A DNA stretch of 64,000 nucleotides. It comes from Pseudaeromonas sp963677375. Its GTDB lineage: Bacteria; Pseudomonadota; Gammaproteobacteria; Enterobacterales; Aeromonadaceae. A program made the position numbers and the translations under genes. The stretch spans positions 1-64,000 of the forward strand of contig CAXXIF010000009.1 in NCBI GenBank assembly GCA_963677375.2, given 5' to 3'. The notes under the pieces were generated by a model that searched no databases, was not told where the DNA came from, and worked only from the letters and a program-made list of their open reading frames with translations. The stretch's first letter is position 1. The number at the start of each line of letters is the position of its first letter. Of the stretch, positions 40,125 to 51,615 are shown piece after piece.

Positions 40125-41060
40125 ATGAAGATCCTGCTTGCCAACCCCAGAGGTTTTTGTGCCGGTGTCGATCGCGCCATCAGCATCGTCGAGAATGCGC
40201 TGCAGAAGTTTGGTGCGCCCATCTATGTCCGCCACGAGGTGGTTCATAACCGCTATGTGGTGGAATCACTCAAGCAAGCCGGTGCCATCTTCGTCGAAGA
40301 GCTCTCCGAGGTGCCCGATGATCAGATCGTGATCTTCTCCGCCCATGGTGTCTCTAAGGCGGTGCGCGAAGAAGCCAGGCAGCGCGGTCTGCGGGTATTT
40401 GATGCCACCTGTCCTCTGGTGACCAAGGTGCATATGGAAGTTCACCGTGCCAGCCGCAAGGAGCAGGAGGTGATCATGATTGGTCACGCCGGTCACCCGG
40501 AGGTGGAGGGCACCATAGGACAGTACGAGAGCCAACAGGCGGGCATGTATCTGGTAGAGGATGCCGCGGATGTGGCGGGTCTTCAGGTCAAGGATGCCAG
40601 CCAACTGCACTTTGTCACCCAGACCACCCTGAGTGTGGATGAGACCAAAGAGGTGATCGCCGCCCTGCAGAGCCAGTTCCCGGCGATCCAGGGGCCGCGA
40701 AAGGATGATATCTGCTACGCCACCCAGAATCGTCAGGATGCAGTGCGTGAATTGGCCTCCCAGGTGGATCTGTTCATCGTGGTTGGTTCGCGCAACTCCT
40801 CTAACTCCAACCGCTTACGGGAATTGGCCGAGCGCTTGGGGACGACCGCCTATCTGGTGGATGAAGCCTCGCAGCTGGACCCTGCCTGGTTGACCCAGGT
40901 GACATCTGTGGGTGTGACGGCCGGAGCTTCGGCTCCCGAGGTGCTGGTGCAGCAGGTCGTTTCCCGCTTGCAAGAGATGGCGGGTGGCGAGATCCAGGAG
41001 TTCAGTGGCAAGGAAGAGGATGTGATTTTCGAAGTTCCTCTCGAACTGCGACTGGATTGA
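40125..41060 (+). CDS. ispH: 4-hydroxy-3-methylbut-2-enyl diphosphate reductase
   Basis: A 311-residue iron-sulfur enzyme, the last step of the MEP isoprenoid pathway, making IPP and DMAPP. Cluster ligands are Cys12, Cys96 and Cys197, and His41, His74, His124, Glu126 and Thr167 are all at E. coli positions. The ATG at 40125 is used; the frame opening at 40074 overlaps lspA. Confidence 0.98.
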   Translation: MKILLANPRGFCAGVDRAISIVENALQKFGAPIYVRHEVVHNRYVVESLKQAGAIFVEELSEVPDDQIVIFSAHGVSKAVREEARQRGLRVFDATCPLVTKVHMEVHRASRKEQEVIMIGHAGHPEVEGTIGQYESQQAGMYLVEDAADVAGLQVKDASQLHFVTQTTLSVDETKEVIAALQSQFPAIQGPRKDDICYATQNRQDAVRELASQVDLFIVVGSRNSSNSNRLRELAERLGTTAYLVDEASQLDPAWLTQVTSVGVTAGASAPEVLVQQVVSRLQEMAGGEIQEFSGKEEDVIFEVPLELRLD

Positions 41061-41077
41061 GATGCGAGCATCTCGGA

Positions 41078-41107
41078 GACCCCCGCCTTGGCGGGGGTTT
41101 TGTTTTT
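41078..41107 (+). terminator. terminator of the murJ/ribF-ileS-lspA-ispH block
   Basis: ACCCCCGCC pairs with GGCGGGGGT around TT, followed by TTTGTTTTT. Confidence 0.92.
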
Positions 41108-41240
41108 GGGCCGCTGGCTGCGGTGAGCTTTGCTGCATTTCACATCTCTGGAATGAAAAATCAGGTATAAATGGTGTCGAAAGGAGCTAGTGCTTCGATG
41201 GCCAGGGAATTGACCGTATATCGCAGGAGGTGAGGTAAAC

Positions 41241-42011
41241 ATGGGTGAATTTATTGCAGTCAACGAGTTGGATGACATGACCGATGCGGAGCCGTGGCAA
41301 GAGCCGCGGCGGGTACGGGTGGGGCGGGGCTGGGGCTGGATCTACGGTGCCTTTGGCTTGTTCAACCGGGGTATGGGGGTGAGTGTCGGTATCTGTCTGT
41401 TCAGCATAGTGCTCTCCATTGCCTCGAGTATCATTCCCGGTGGGGGCTTATTGTACCAGCTGTTCAATATGGTGTTTGTTGCGGGGTTGATGGCGGTGGC
41501 GCATCGCGCCCATACCATGGGCTATATCTCGTTCAATGACTACTTTGAGGGCTTCCGGCGGCAGATGGGACAACTGGTGCTCACCTCGGTGATCTATATG
41601 GCCCTGCTGTTTGGTCTGGTGTTCCTGGTGGTGTTGGCTGCCTGCTTCTCCATCGGTCTTGATGGCTTGGTGCATTTTGAGGAGATGGTAGAGAGCAATC
41701 CGGCCAGTGCCCTGCAGATCTTGCTGTGGGTGCTCATTGCCCTGGTCTTGATGATCCCGGTGATGATGGCGGCGCTGTTTGCGCCAGCTCTGGTCTTCTT
41801 TCATCAGGTAGCCCCCTGGGATGCGCTGAAACTCAGCTTGCGCGGCTGTTGGAGAAACTGCTGGCCGTTGAGCTGGTGGGGGCTGCTGGTCTTTCTGCTG
41901 GTTCTGCTGGGGACTCTAATGGTGCTGGTTGGGCTGCTGGTGGTGATCCCTGTGATTGGCTATTCCCTCTACGTTGCCTACCGCGATATTTTCCTGCACG
42001 ACGAGATCTGA
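41241..42011 (+). CDS. BPSS1780-family membrane protein of unknown function
   Basis: A 256-residue inner-membrane protein with about six hydrophobic helices arranged in three pairs. The short soluble N terminus has the pattern RRVRVGRGWGWIYGAFGLF of the BPSS1780 family, and SFNDYFEGFRRQ and APWDALKLSLRGCWRNCWPL are typical repeats around the membrane pairs. RBS AGGAGG is at 41225-41230. The function is unknown. It is flanked by a terminator upstream and a hairpin downstream, so it is probably a single-gene unit. Confidence 0.8.
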   Translation: MGEFIAVNELDDMTDAEPWQEPRRVRVGRGWGWIYGAFGLFNRGMGVSVGICLFSIVLSIASSIIPGGGLLYQLFNMVFVAGLMAVAHRAHTMGYISFNDYFEGFRRQMGQLVLTSVIYMALLFGLVFLVVLAACFSIGLDGLVHFEEMVESNPASALQILLWVLIALVLMIPVMMAALFAPALVFFHQVAPWDALKLSLRGCWRNCWPLSWWGLLVFLLVLLGTLMVLVGLLVVIPVIGYSLYVAYRDIFLHDEI

Positions 42012-42021
42012 TGGCAAAGCT

Positions 42022-42053
42022 CCGGTAGTTCCCTGCTATCTGGGAACTACCGG
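42022..42053. repeat. 12-bp perfect inverted repeat after the BPSS1780 gene
   Basis: CCGGTAGTTCCC pairs with GGGAACTACCGG around an eight-base loop, 10 bases after the stop codon. There is no T run, so it is more likely an mRNA end-stabilising stem or a protein site than a classical terminator. The rest of the gap to 42281 shows nothing else except AAGGAGGG before the next gene. Confidence 0.7.
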
Positions 42054-42281
42054 CTCTATCTGTGCCGGTTGTATTCCCTGTTTCAGTTTCTCAAGCTGAA
42101 ATCGCTTTCCTCGTCTGGTGCCAAAAAAGTCCTTAAATTGACGTTGGTTGGTCACATTTCCATCCGGTCCTAATTTCCTCCTGCGTCACTGGTCGTTATG
42201 ATCTGAAAGCCTCATTTGCACCTCTGCTGGTTCAAGTGAGGACGGGATATAACAGGACTAATAACCACCAAGGAGGGCCTC

Positions 42282-43381
42282 ATGGCCAAGAAAATACTAT
42301 CACCGGGACAAAAAAAACGTCGCTGGATCATTGCCATCATGGTGTCGTTGACATTGGCCGTTTCGGCGTTGATCGCCTGCCTTCCAACGGCTGCGGAGCG
42401 GGAAGCTCGCATGCTGGAGCAGAGCCATGACATGGCTACGGCCACGCTCACTGCCGTGACCGATGAGGTTTCCGAATATACAGGTCGCAAGGGTCGCAAG
42501 ATGACGAGCATGATTACTCGGCAGATTACGACTTCGCACTTCAGGGCGAGCAATTAAGCGGCCATGCCGCCTTGTCTGCGGCTGAATATGGGGCATTGAG
42601 TGAAGGTGAGCAGATCGAGATCTGGTTCCCGAAGGATCAACCTGCACTCTCGATGCCGAAAATGGTGGCCGATCGTCTGGCGGTCAGCACTCCCATCGAT
42701 CGCTTGAGCCCTTACATCCGCTGGATTCTGCCTGCGGCGGCTGCTCTGACCACGCTGATGCTATTTTTATTCGGACGTGAGCCCAAGGGGGTGTTACCAG
42801 AGGGGTTTTATACCGAGAACAGCTGGCTGGATGTGGATGACAAGTATCTGGTCTATCTGACCGATGACCACCTGTACTCTATTTCCATTGGCAAGAATGA
42901 GGTGGGTGCCATTCAAAGGCTGTATCAAAACGGGGCTACCATCGATAAATTACTGGCTGAAGCCGGTGGCAAGCATGTCTCGATCCCATTAGCGGCCATT
43001 AGCGAAGTGGAGAGCCATTTCCATAAGGACACCCTGGAGGTTACCTATGTGGTGGATGGCAAGACGGATTACGAAACTCTGGAGTTCCTCAATCCGGCGG
43101 TGAAACGTCATGCGGCCGAACAGATCGGCAAGGCGCTTCCGCCCCATATGAATCGGGAAGATGTGCAAAAGGGGCGGCTGCAGTCAGCACTTCCGGCCCT
43201 GATTGTCAGTCTGGTACTGGGCGCGGCCATTTATTTTGTGCACAGTACTCTGGTGCATATTATTGCCATTCTGCTCTTGCTGTGGTGCCTAAAAGTAGTC
43301 TTGACGCGGTTGCTGCGCCCGGTGGCATTGACTCGCTGGAGCCTGCCGGTTGCCCCCAAGCCTGCTGAACTGGTCAGCTAG
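42282..43381 (+). pseudogene. membrane protein with DUF3592-like segment, broken by a one-base deletion
   Basis: Two open frames form one protein of about 366 residues. Frame one starts at ATG 42282 behind AAGGAGGG, has a membrane helix at about 15-35, and loses sense after GRKGRK at 42500. The other frame, read from 42500, gives DDEHDYSADYDFALQGEQLS and continues without a break through LSAAEYGALSEGEQIEIWFP to the stop at 43381. One missing base in CGCAAGATG explains this. The first half resembles DUF3592 proteins. A second membrane helix (YIRWILPAAAALTTLMLFLF), a soluble domain and C-terminal helices follow. The function is unknown. Whether the deletion is real cannot be told here. Confidence 0.75.
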
Positions 43382-43404
43382 TCGGGGTTGATGGCCGCTA
43401 TCTC

Positions 43405-43430
43405 AAGGCGCCTGTGTGGCGCCTTTTTTT
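43405..43430 (+). terminator. terminator after the DUF3592-like gene
   Basis: AAGGCGCC pairs with GGCGCCTT around TGTGT, followed by seven T residues. It overlaps the leader of the next gene, whose Shine-Dalgarno CTGGAG follows directly. Confidence 0.85.
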
Positions 43431-43441
43431 CTGGAGTATGT

Positions 43442-43954
43442 ATGCCGTTTACACCGTTACATATGGGCCCGGCGCTACTGCTCAAGGCGGTCGTTGAACG
43501 ACGATTCAGCCTGTTCGCCTTTGGTTGTGCCCAGATCCTGATGGATATAGAGCCGCTGCTGGGATTGATCCGCCATGCGCCTATCCTGCACGGTCGCACC
43601 CATACTGTCGCCTGGGCTCTGCCTATCGGCCTGGGGGCCGCCCTGTCGGCGCGTCTGTTGCGTGGCATGGTGTTGCGGCGCTGGAACCGGGAGGTGAGCC
43701 ATTATCGGCTACGCTGGCTCTCGGTGCCGGTTTCTTGTTCCTGGCGAATGTTGCTGTGGGGCGGTCTGCTCGGCACCTACAGCCATCTGCTGCTGGATGG
43801 GCTGATGCATGGCGATATCCAGCCATTGTGGCCTCTGTACTCGGGAAACCCGTTTTATGGCTGGGTGAGCATTGCTAGGCTACAGGCCTTCTGTCTCTGG
43901 TCGGGCGGCTTGGGCGCCCTGCTGTGGTTGGTGCTGTGCTGGTGTCGGCGGTGA
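43442..43954 (+). CDS. small membrane protein, YdjM/DUF457-like putative metal-dependent hydrolase
   Basis: A 170-residue protein with about four hydrophobic helices. It starts MPFTPLHMGPALLLKAV and contains DIEPLLG, HGRTHTVAWALP and SHLLLDGLMHGDIQPLWP. These His/Asp pairs in membrane-proximal positions are the pattern of the YdjM (DUF457) membrane hydrolase group. The activity is not established. The ATG at 43442 follows CTGGAG; the longer upstream opening runs through a terminator. Confidence 0.7.
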   Translation: MPFTPLHMGPALLLKAVVERRFSLFAFGCAQILMDIEPLLGLIRHAPILHGRTHTVAWALPIGLGAALSARLLRGMVLRRWNREVSHYRLRWLSVPVSCSWRMLLWGGLLGTYSHLLLDGLMHGDIQPLWPLYSGNPFYGWVSIARLQAFCLWSGGLGALLWLVLCWCRR

Positions 43955-43998
43955 GCACTTTTGGAGCGTGATGAATTGTTCCAGTCTCGGCATACAAT

Positions 43999-44025
43999 AA
44001 GACCCCGGCTTTGGGCCGGGGTCTT
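43999..44025. terminator. hairpin between the converging DUF457-like gene and valS
   Basis: AAGACCCCGGC pairs with GCCGGGGTCTT around a five-base loop. The flanks are only weakly T-rich on either side, but the position between convergent stops makes a bidirectional terminator likely. Confidence 0.75.
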
Positions 44026-44054
44026 GGTCTTTCGGGTGCAGGACTCAGGCTGGA

Positions 44055-46913
<2,859 letters not shown>

Positions 46914-46915
46914 GG

Positions 46916-47392
46916 TTAGTCGGTCTCGGGTCTGTCTGTCGCCTGGGCTTCGGCTGCGCTGGGCGCGGCCTGGGTCTGCAGCGTGAAGCCGACGGCGCGA
47001 TACTGCTTGTAGCGTTCGCGGGCCAGCTGTTTGAGGGTGTCGTCCGTGGGGACAAAATCTATCACTTCGGCAAAGCGTCCTGCAAATGCCGGAGCCTGAC
47101 TGCAGAGATTAATCAGCAGTTGGCGATTGCGGCGTGGCAAGCCGGTGCCAATTTCTACCGGCGCCTGATGGGCTGTGGGCTCTTCGGAGAGGCTATGAGG
47201 CACGAAGCTGTCGGCATCCTGTTGCCAGAGCATCTCGTCCAGTTGCCAGGCCTGCTCCTGAGTCTCGACGCACACGAACAGGCTCTGCCCCCGCCGATAT
47301 CGCTCGGTGGCCAGGGTGCAGACCAGGGAAAACAGCAGATTGTCATCTGGCTGGTCGGTGGTCGGTAACAGGTGGAAGGTGGCTACTTTCAT
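46916..47392 (-). CDS. holC: DNA polymerase III chi subunit
   Basis: A 158-residue clamp-loader accessory subunit that binds SSB and the psi subunit. The start ATFHLLP and the segments LFVCVETQEQAWQLDEMLW and FVPHSLSEEP are typical. The C-terminal tail is about ten residues longer than in E. coli. It lies between pepA and valS, as in E. coli. Confidence 0.93.
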   Translation of the reverse strand: MKVATFHLLPTTDQPDDNLLFSLVCTLATERYRRGQSLFVCVETQEQAWQLDEMLWQQDADSFVPHSLSEEPTAHQAPVEIGTGLPRRNRQLLINLCSQAPAFAGRFAEVIDFVPTDDTLKQLARERYKQYRAVGFTLQTQAAPSAAEAQATDRPETD

Positions 47393-47441
47393 CGCTTTTC
47401 AAGGGGATGCGGACATCCCCTCGTCTCCTTGACTGGACGGG

Positions 47442-48944
47442 TTATTCGTCCTGATCGACGCCGGCACGGCTCAACAGGAACTGGGTCAGCAGCGGAACCG
47501 GACGGCCGGTAGCGCCCTTGTCCTTGCCGGATTTCCAGGCGGTGCCTGCAATATCCAGATGGGCCCAGTTGTATTTCTTGGTGAAGCGCGACAGGAAGGC
47601 GGCTGCCGTGATGGCACCGGCAGGACGACCGCCGATGTTGGCCATATCGGCAAACGGGCTTTCCAGCTGTTCCTGATACTCATCCCACAGCGGCAGACGC
47701 CAGGTCTTGTCGCCGGAGAGTTCCGCCGCCCCGAGCAGCTCGTGGGCCAGCGGGTTATGGTTCGCCAGCAAGCCGGTGGTGTGGTGGCCCAGTGCCACGA
47801 TACAGGCGCCGGTCAGGGTGGCAACGTCGATGACGCATTCCGGATCGAAGCGATCCACATAGGTCAGGGCATCGCACAGTACCAACCGGCCTTCGGCATC
47901 GGTGTTCAGCACTTCGATGGTCTGTCCAGACATGGAGGTGAGAATATCGCCAGGGCGATAGGCTTTGCCATCGGGCATGTTCTCGGCACCGGCCAGCACG
48001 CCGACGACGTTGAGCGGTAGTTGCAGATCGGCCAGCGCATGCATGGTGCCCAGTACCGAGGCCGCACCGCCCATATCGTACTTCATCTCATCCATGCCAT
48101 CGGCCGGCTTGATGGAGAGCCCGCCGGAGTCGAACGTCAGCCCCTTGCCAATGAGCACAATGGGCTTGGCATCCGGGTGGCCCTTGTACTCCATGATTGA
48201 CATCATGGCTTCGTTCTCGGAGCCTCGGGCCACCGCCAGATAGGAGTGCATGCCCAGCTCGGCCATCTGCTGCTCGCCGATCACCTTGGTGGTGATATTC
48301 GGGCAGGCATCGGCCAGGCGGCGGGCCTGGGAGGCCAGATAGGCCGGGGTGCAGATATTGGGCGGCATGTTGCCGACATCCCGACACACCTTGACTCCCT
48401 TGGCCACGGCCAGACCGTGAACAATGGCGCGCTCGCCGGTCAGCAATTCGCGACGGGTCGAGACGTTGAAGACCAGCTTGCGTAGCGGACGGCGCAATTC
48501 GGCCTTGTTGGTCTTGAATTGATCGAAGCAGTAGAGGCCGGATTGGGTGGTCTCGATGGCTTGACGCACCTTCCAGTAGGTATCGCGTCCCTTGACGTGC
48601 AACTCGGTGAGGAAGCAGACCGCCTCCATGGAGCCGGTTTCGTTCAGGGTGCTGATGGTCTTTTGCATGATCTGCTTGAACTGGCGTTCATCCAGTTCGC
48701 GTTCCTTGCCACAACCGACCAGCAGGACGCGCTCGGAGAGCACGCCGGGTACCTGATGCAATAACAGCATTTGGCCGGGCTTGCCTTCCAGATCACCGCG
48801 GCGCAACAGGGCGCTCAGATAGCCATCGCTGATGCGATCCAACTGCTCGGCGACACTGGAGAGACGACGGGGTTCAAACACGCCGACGACGATACAGGCG
48901 CTGCGCTGCTTCTCGGGGCTGCCGCTTTTTACGCTGAACTCCAT
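47442..48944 (-). CDS. pepA: leucyl aminopeptidase A
   Basis: A 500-residue hexameric M17 aminopeptidase with two metal ions. The C-terminal catalytic domain has GKGLTFDSGGLSIKP, MKYDMGGAA and NTDAEGRLVLCDAL, which carry the metal ligands and the active Lys and Arg. The N-terminal domain (1-160) binds DNA in E. coli PepA (XerC cofactor and carAB repressor), so a second role is possible. It is divergent from lptF, with a 176-base promoter region. Confidence 0.97.
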   Translation of the reverse strand: MEFSVKSGSPEKQRSACIVVGVFEPRRLSSVAEQLDRISDGYLSALLRRGDLEGKPGQMLLLHQVPGVLSERVLLVGCGKERELDERQFKQIMQKTISTLNETGSMEAVCFLTELHVKGRDTYWKVRQAIETTQSGLYCFDQFKTNKAELRRPLRKLVFNVSTRRELLTGERAIVHGLAVAKGVKVCRDVGNMPPNICTPAYLASQARRLADACPNITTKVIGEQQMAELGMHSYLAVARGSENEAMMSIMEYKGHPDAKPIVLIGKGLTFDSGGLSIKPADGMDEMKYDMGGAASVLGTMHALADLQLPLNVVGVLAGAENMPDGKAYRPGDILTSMSGQTIEVLNTDAEGRLVLCDALTYVDRFDPECVIDVATLTGACIVALGHHTTGLLANHNPLAHELLGAAELSGDKTWRLPLWDEYQEQLESPFADMANIGGRPAGAITAAAFLSRFTKKYNWAHLDIAGTAWKSGKDKGATGRPVPLLTQFLLSRAGVDQDE

Positions 48945-49120
48945 GGATACTCCTTGGTCCTAAAGACAAAGTGCGAGGTTTATTCGATAATGTGGCATCG
49001 AGTCGTGGTCCTGGTGGCCAATAAACGACCGGTTTTACCAGGTAAAATATGCCAAAATGGAATTTACAGGCCTATTTTTTAGCGATTCGCTCGAAATTAC
49101 AAGTTTTCCCAGAGGCTAGC

Positions 49121-50230
49121 GTGATCCTGTCCCGTTACATCTATAGAGAAACCTTCAAGACCCAAGTCGCGGTACTCGGGATTTTGTTGATGATTTTTCT
49201 CAGTCAGAGCTTTATCCGTATCCTCAGTCGGGCCGCGCGCGGAGCCATGCCGACCCAATTGGTTACCGAGATGCTGGCACTGAATATTCCCTACATGGCC
49301 ATGTTGATGCTGCCCTTGAGTCTGTTTATTGCCATCTTGTTTGCTCATGGCCGTTTCTATGCCGAAAGTGAGATGACGGTGATGCGGGCTGTGGGGGTCG
49401 GGCCTCTCAGCACCATGGCCACCACCCAACTGCTGGCACTGTTGATCACCGGGGTGGCGATCCTCAATACCATGTGGATCACGCCATGGGCAGAAGAGCA
49501 GCAGTACCGCGTACTGGATAAGGCAAAAGCCGATCCGGGCCTGTTTGCTCTCGACAGTGGTCGCTTCATGAACCTGGAAAATGGCAAGGTGGTGGCCTAT
49601 ATCGACAAACTCGAAGGCAAGGGTGTCAAGGAGCTGAGCCGCATCTATATCTTGCAACAGGGCGATGCCAAACAAGCGCCCAGCGTGGTGGTTTCCGATT
49701 CTGGCAACATCCAGCCGGATCAGAATGGATTGCAGTGGTTGACCCTGAACAATGGCAAACGCTACGAAGGGCCAACGACGCAAGGGGAGTTCAAAATTTC
49801 GGAATTTGCCCAGTACCGCACCTGGATCCAAGATCGGGAAGAGGTGACGGCCAGTAACCGCAAGTTGAGTGCTATGCCGGTGCAGGAGCTACTGACCAAC
49901 GACAGCCTGGACGCGATGGCGGAGTGGCAGTGGCGTGTGGCTATGCCCTTATCGATTCCCATCCTGACACTCATAGTCGTGCCCATGGCGGTGGTGAATC
50001 CACGGCAGGGGCGGTACGCCAAATTGTTGCCCGCCATTTTGCTTTATCTGAGTTATTTTCTGTTGTTATCCGCAGGCAAAGCGGCACTGGCCCGTGGTTC
50101 CCTGCCGGTATTTCCCGGTTTGTATGGGGTGCCTTTGCTGTTTCTCGTGCTGTTTGCCTTGCCCTTGAACCTGAGTGAAACGCGCTGGCGTAATCAGCTT
50201 CACCTGCGCCTGAAGGGAGGCAAAGCCTGA
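49121..50230 (+). CDS. lptF: LPS export permease LptF
   Basis: A 369-residue inner-membrane protein of the YjgP/YjgQ family. With LptG and LptB2 it extracts lipopolysaccharide and feeds it to LptC. Six helices in two groups flank a periplasmic beta-jellyroll (about 130-265). The GTG at 49121 gives the family start ILSRYIYRETFKTQ; the frame opening at 49049 adds 24 unlikely residues. Its TGA overlaps the lptG ATG by one base. Confidence 0.95.
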   Translation: MILSRYIYRETFKTQVAVLGILLMIFLSQSFIRILSRAARGAMPTQLVTEMLALNIPYMAMLMLPLSLFIAILFAHGRFYAESEMTVMRAVGVGPLSTMATTQLLALLITGVAILNTMWITPWAEEQQYRVLDKAKADPGLFALDSGRFMNLENGKVVAYIDKLEGKGVKELSRIYILQQGDAKQAPSVVVSDSGNIQPDQNGLQWLTLNNGKRYEGPTTQGEFKISEFAQYRTWIQDREEVTASNRKLSAMPVQELLTNDSLDAMAEWQWRVAMPLSIPILTLIVVPMAVVNPRQGRYAKLLPAILLYLSYFLLLSAGKAALARGSLPVFPGLYGVPLLFLVLFALPLNLSETRWRNQLHLRLKGGKA

Positions 50231-51300
50231 TGTTTGGCATTCTCGATCGTTATGTCGGCCGCAGTGTGCTGCTGTCTATTTTGCTCTGTACTCTGCTTCT
50301 GGTCGGCCTCTCCGCCCTCATCAAATATGTCGAGCAGCTCAAGCAGGTGGGCTCCGGGGGCTATGATGCCATTGCCGCCGGTTGGTATGTGTTGCTCTCG
50401 GTACCCCGAGAAATCGTGTTGTTCTTCCCTATCGGCGCCTTGTTGGGCGGGGTGATCGGTCTGGGACAGTTGGCCTCCAGCTCCGAGTTGGTCGTGCTGC
50501 AGTCGGTCGGGCGCTCCCGTTTCAATATCGTCATGGCGGTGCTGAAGACCGTATTGCCGGTGCTGATCCTGATCATGTTGATGGGTGAGTATCTGGTTCC
50601 CCTGACCGAACGGCGGGCCGATGATTTAAAGAGCATGGCGGTCTCCGGGGGACAGATGACGGTCTCTTCCGCCGGGGTCTGGATCCGCGAGCAGCAGGAC
50701 TTCATCAACATTGCCGCCGTATTGCGGGATGGCTCCTTGCAAGGCATTACCCGCTACCGCTTCGGCACAGGTCCTGATTTGCTGGAAACAGCCCAAGCGG
50801 CCCGAGGCCGGTATCTGAATGGGCAATGGCATCTGCAGGATGTGCACCGCACCTTCTTTACCAACAAGCAGAAGATCGGCAGCGAAGTGGTCGCCGAGGA
50901 GTCTTGGCAAATGCGGCTGACGCCCGACAAGCTGGAGGTGGTCGCCATTTCGCCCGATGAACTCTCGGCATCCGATCTCTACAACTACATTCGTTACATG
51001 GAGCAGAATGGGCAGAAGGTCGAACGCTATCAGTTGGAGTTGTGGCGCAAGCTGCTGTCCCCGCTGGCGGTAATTGCCATGATGTTACTGGCGGCCAGTA
51101 CCGTATTCGGTCCGCTGCGCTCCGTGCCCATGGGTGCGCGCATCATCACAGGGGTGATTTTTGGCTTTGGTTTTTATGTTGCCAATCAGGTATTTGGCCC
51201 CATGATCCTGGTCTACGATGTACCGCCCATCATTGGCGCCACAGGTCCGAGCCTGTTGTTTATGGCGCTTGCCTTTTATCTGCTTAAACGACGGGGCTAG
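50230..51300 (+). CDS. lptG: LPS export permease LptG
   Basis: A 356-residue partner of LptF with the same layout: helices at both ends and a jellyroll between about 130 and 260. The start MFGILDRYVGRSVLLSILL and the C-terminal LFMALAFYLLKRRG fit the family. Translation is coupled to lptF. Confidence 0.96.
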   Translation: MFGILDRYVGRSVLLSILLCTLLLVGLSALIKYVEQLKQVGSGGYDAIAAGWYVLLSVPREIVLFFPIGALLGGVIGLGQLASSSELVVLQSVGRSRFNIVMAVLKTVLPVLILIMLMGEYLVPLTERRADDLKSMAVSGGQMTVSSAGVWIREQQDFINIAAVLRDGSLQGITRYRFGTGPDLLETAQAARGRYLNGQWHLQDVHRTFFTNKQKIGSEVVAEESWQMRLTPDKLEVVAISPDELSASDLYNYIRYMEQNGQKVERYQLELWRKLLSPLAVIAMMLLAASTVFGPLRSVPMGARIITGVIFGFGFYVANQVFGPMILVYDVPPIIGATGPSLLFMALAFYLLKRRG

Positions 51301-51368
51301 CCACTGGTCGTTGTATACCACCACTGTCCTCACCGTCACCGTCCAATATCTTTTACCACTCCTGTACC

Positions 51369-51394
51369 GCCCCCATCCCAGGGGGCATGTTTTA
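51369..51394 (+). terminator. probable terminator after lptG
   Basis: GCCCCC pairs with GGGGGC around ATCCCA, followed by ATGTTTTATT. The stem is short and the T run imperfect. The remaining bases of the 315-base gap show only the opposing terminator at 51579. Confidence 0.7.
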
Positions 51395-51578
51395 TTCGTG
51401 GGTATATACGCCACGAAAGCACCCTAGAGACTTGGGTGAGCTAACTGAATATCAATGTCAGAAATGGCAATCCCTATGCTTATAAACATCTGGAACGCGA
51501 GTTTTAGAAGGGTGCTGCAGGCCGGTTTTGCGGTTGGAAACCAACTTCATCGATCGGATCAATATATCAACTGAGCGG

Positions 51579-51603
51579 GAAAAAGGCGGGTCAAAGACCC
51601 GCC
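51579..51603 (-). terminator. terminator of the family 3 glycosidase gene
   Basis: Read on the minus strand, GGCGGGTC pairs with GACCCGCC around a three-base loop, followed by TTTTT. It lies 12 bases after the stop codon. Confidence 0.9.
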
Positions 51604-51615
51604 AGAGTGACTGTG

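Noticed and set aside
42572..43381. Calling the second frame of the DUF3592-like gene an independent gene starting at 42572
   Set aside because: Sense sequence extends upstream of that codon in the same frame to 42500, and joins the first frame exactly there.
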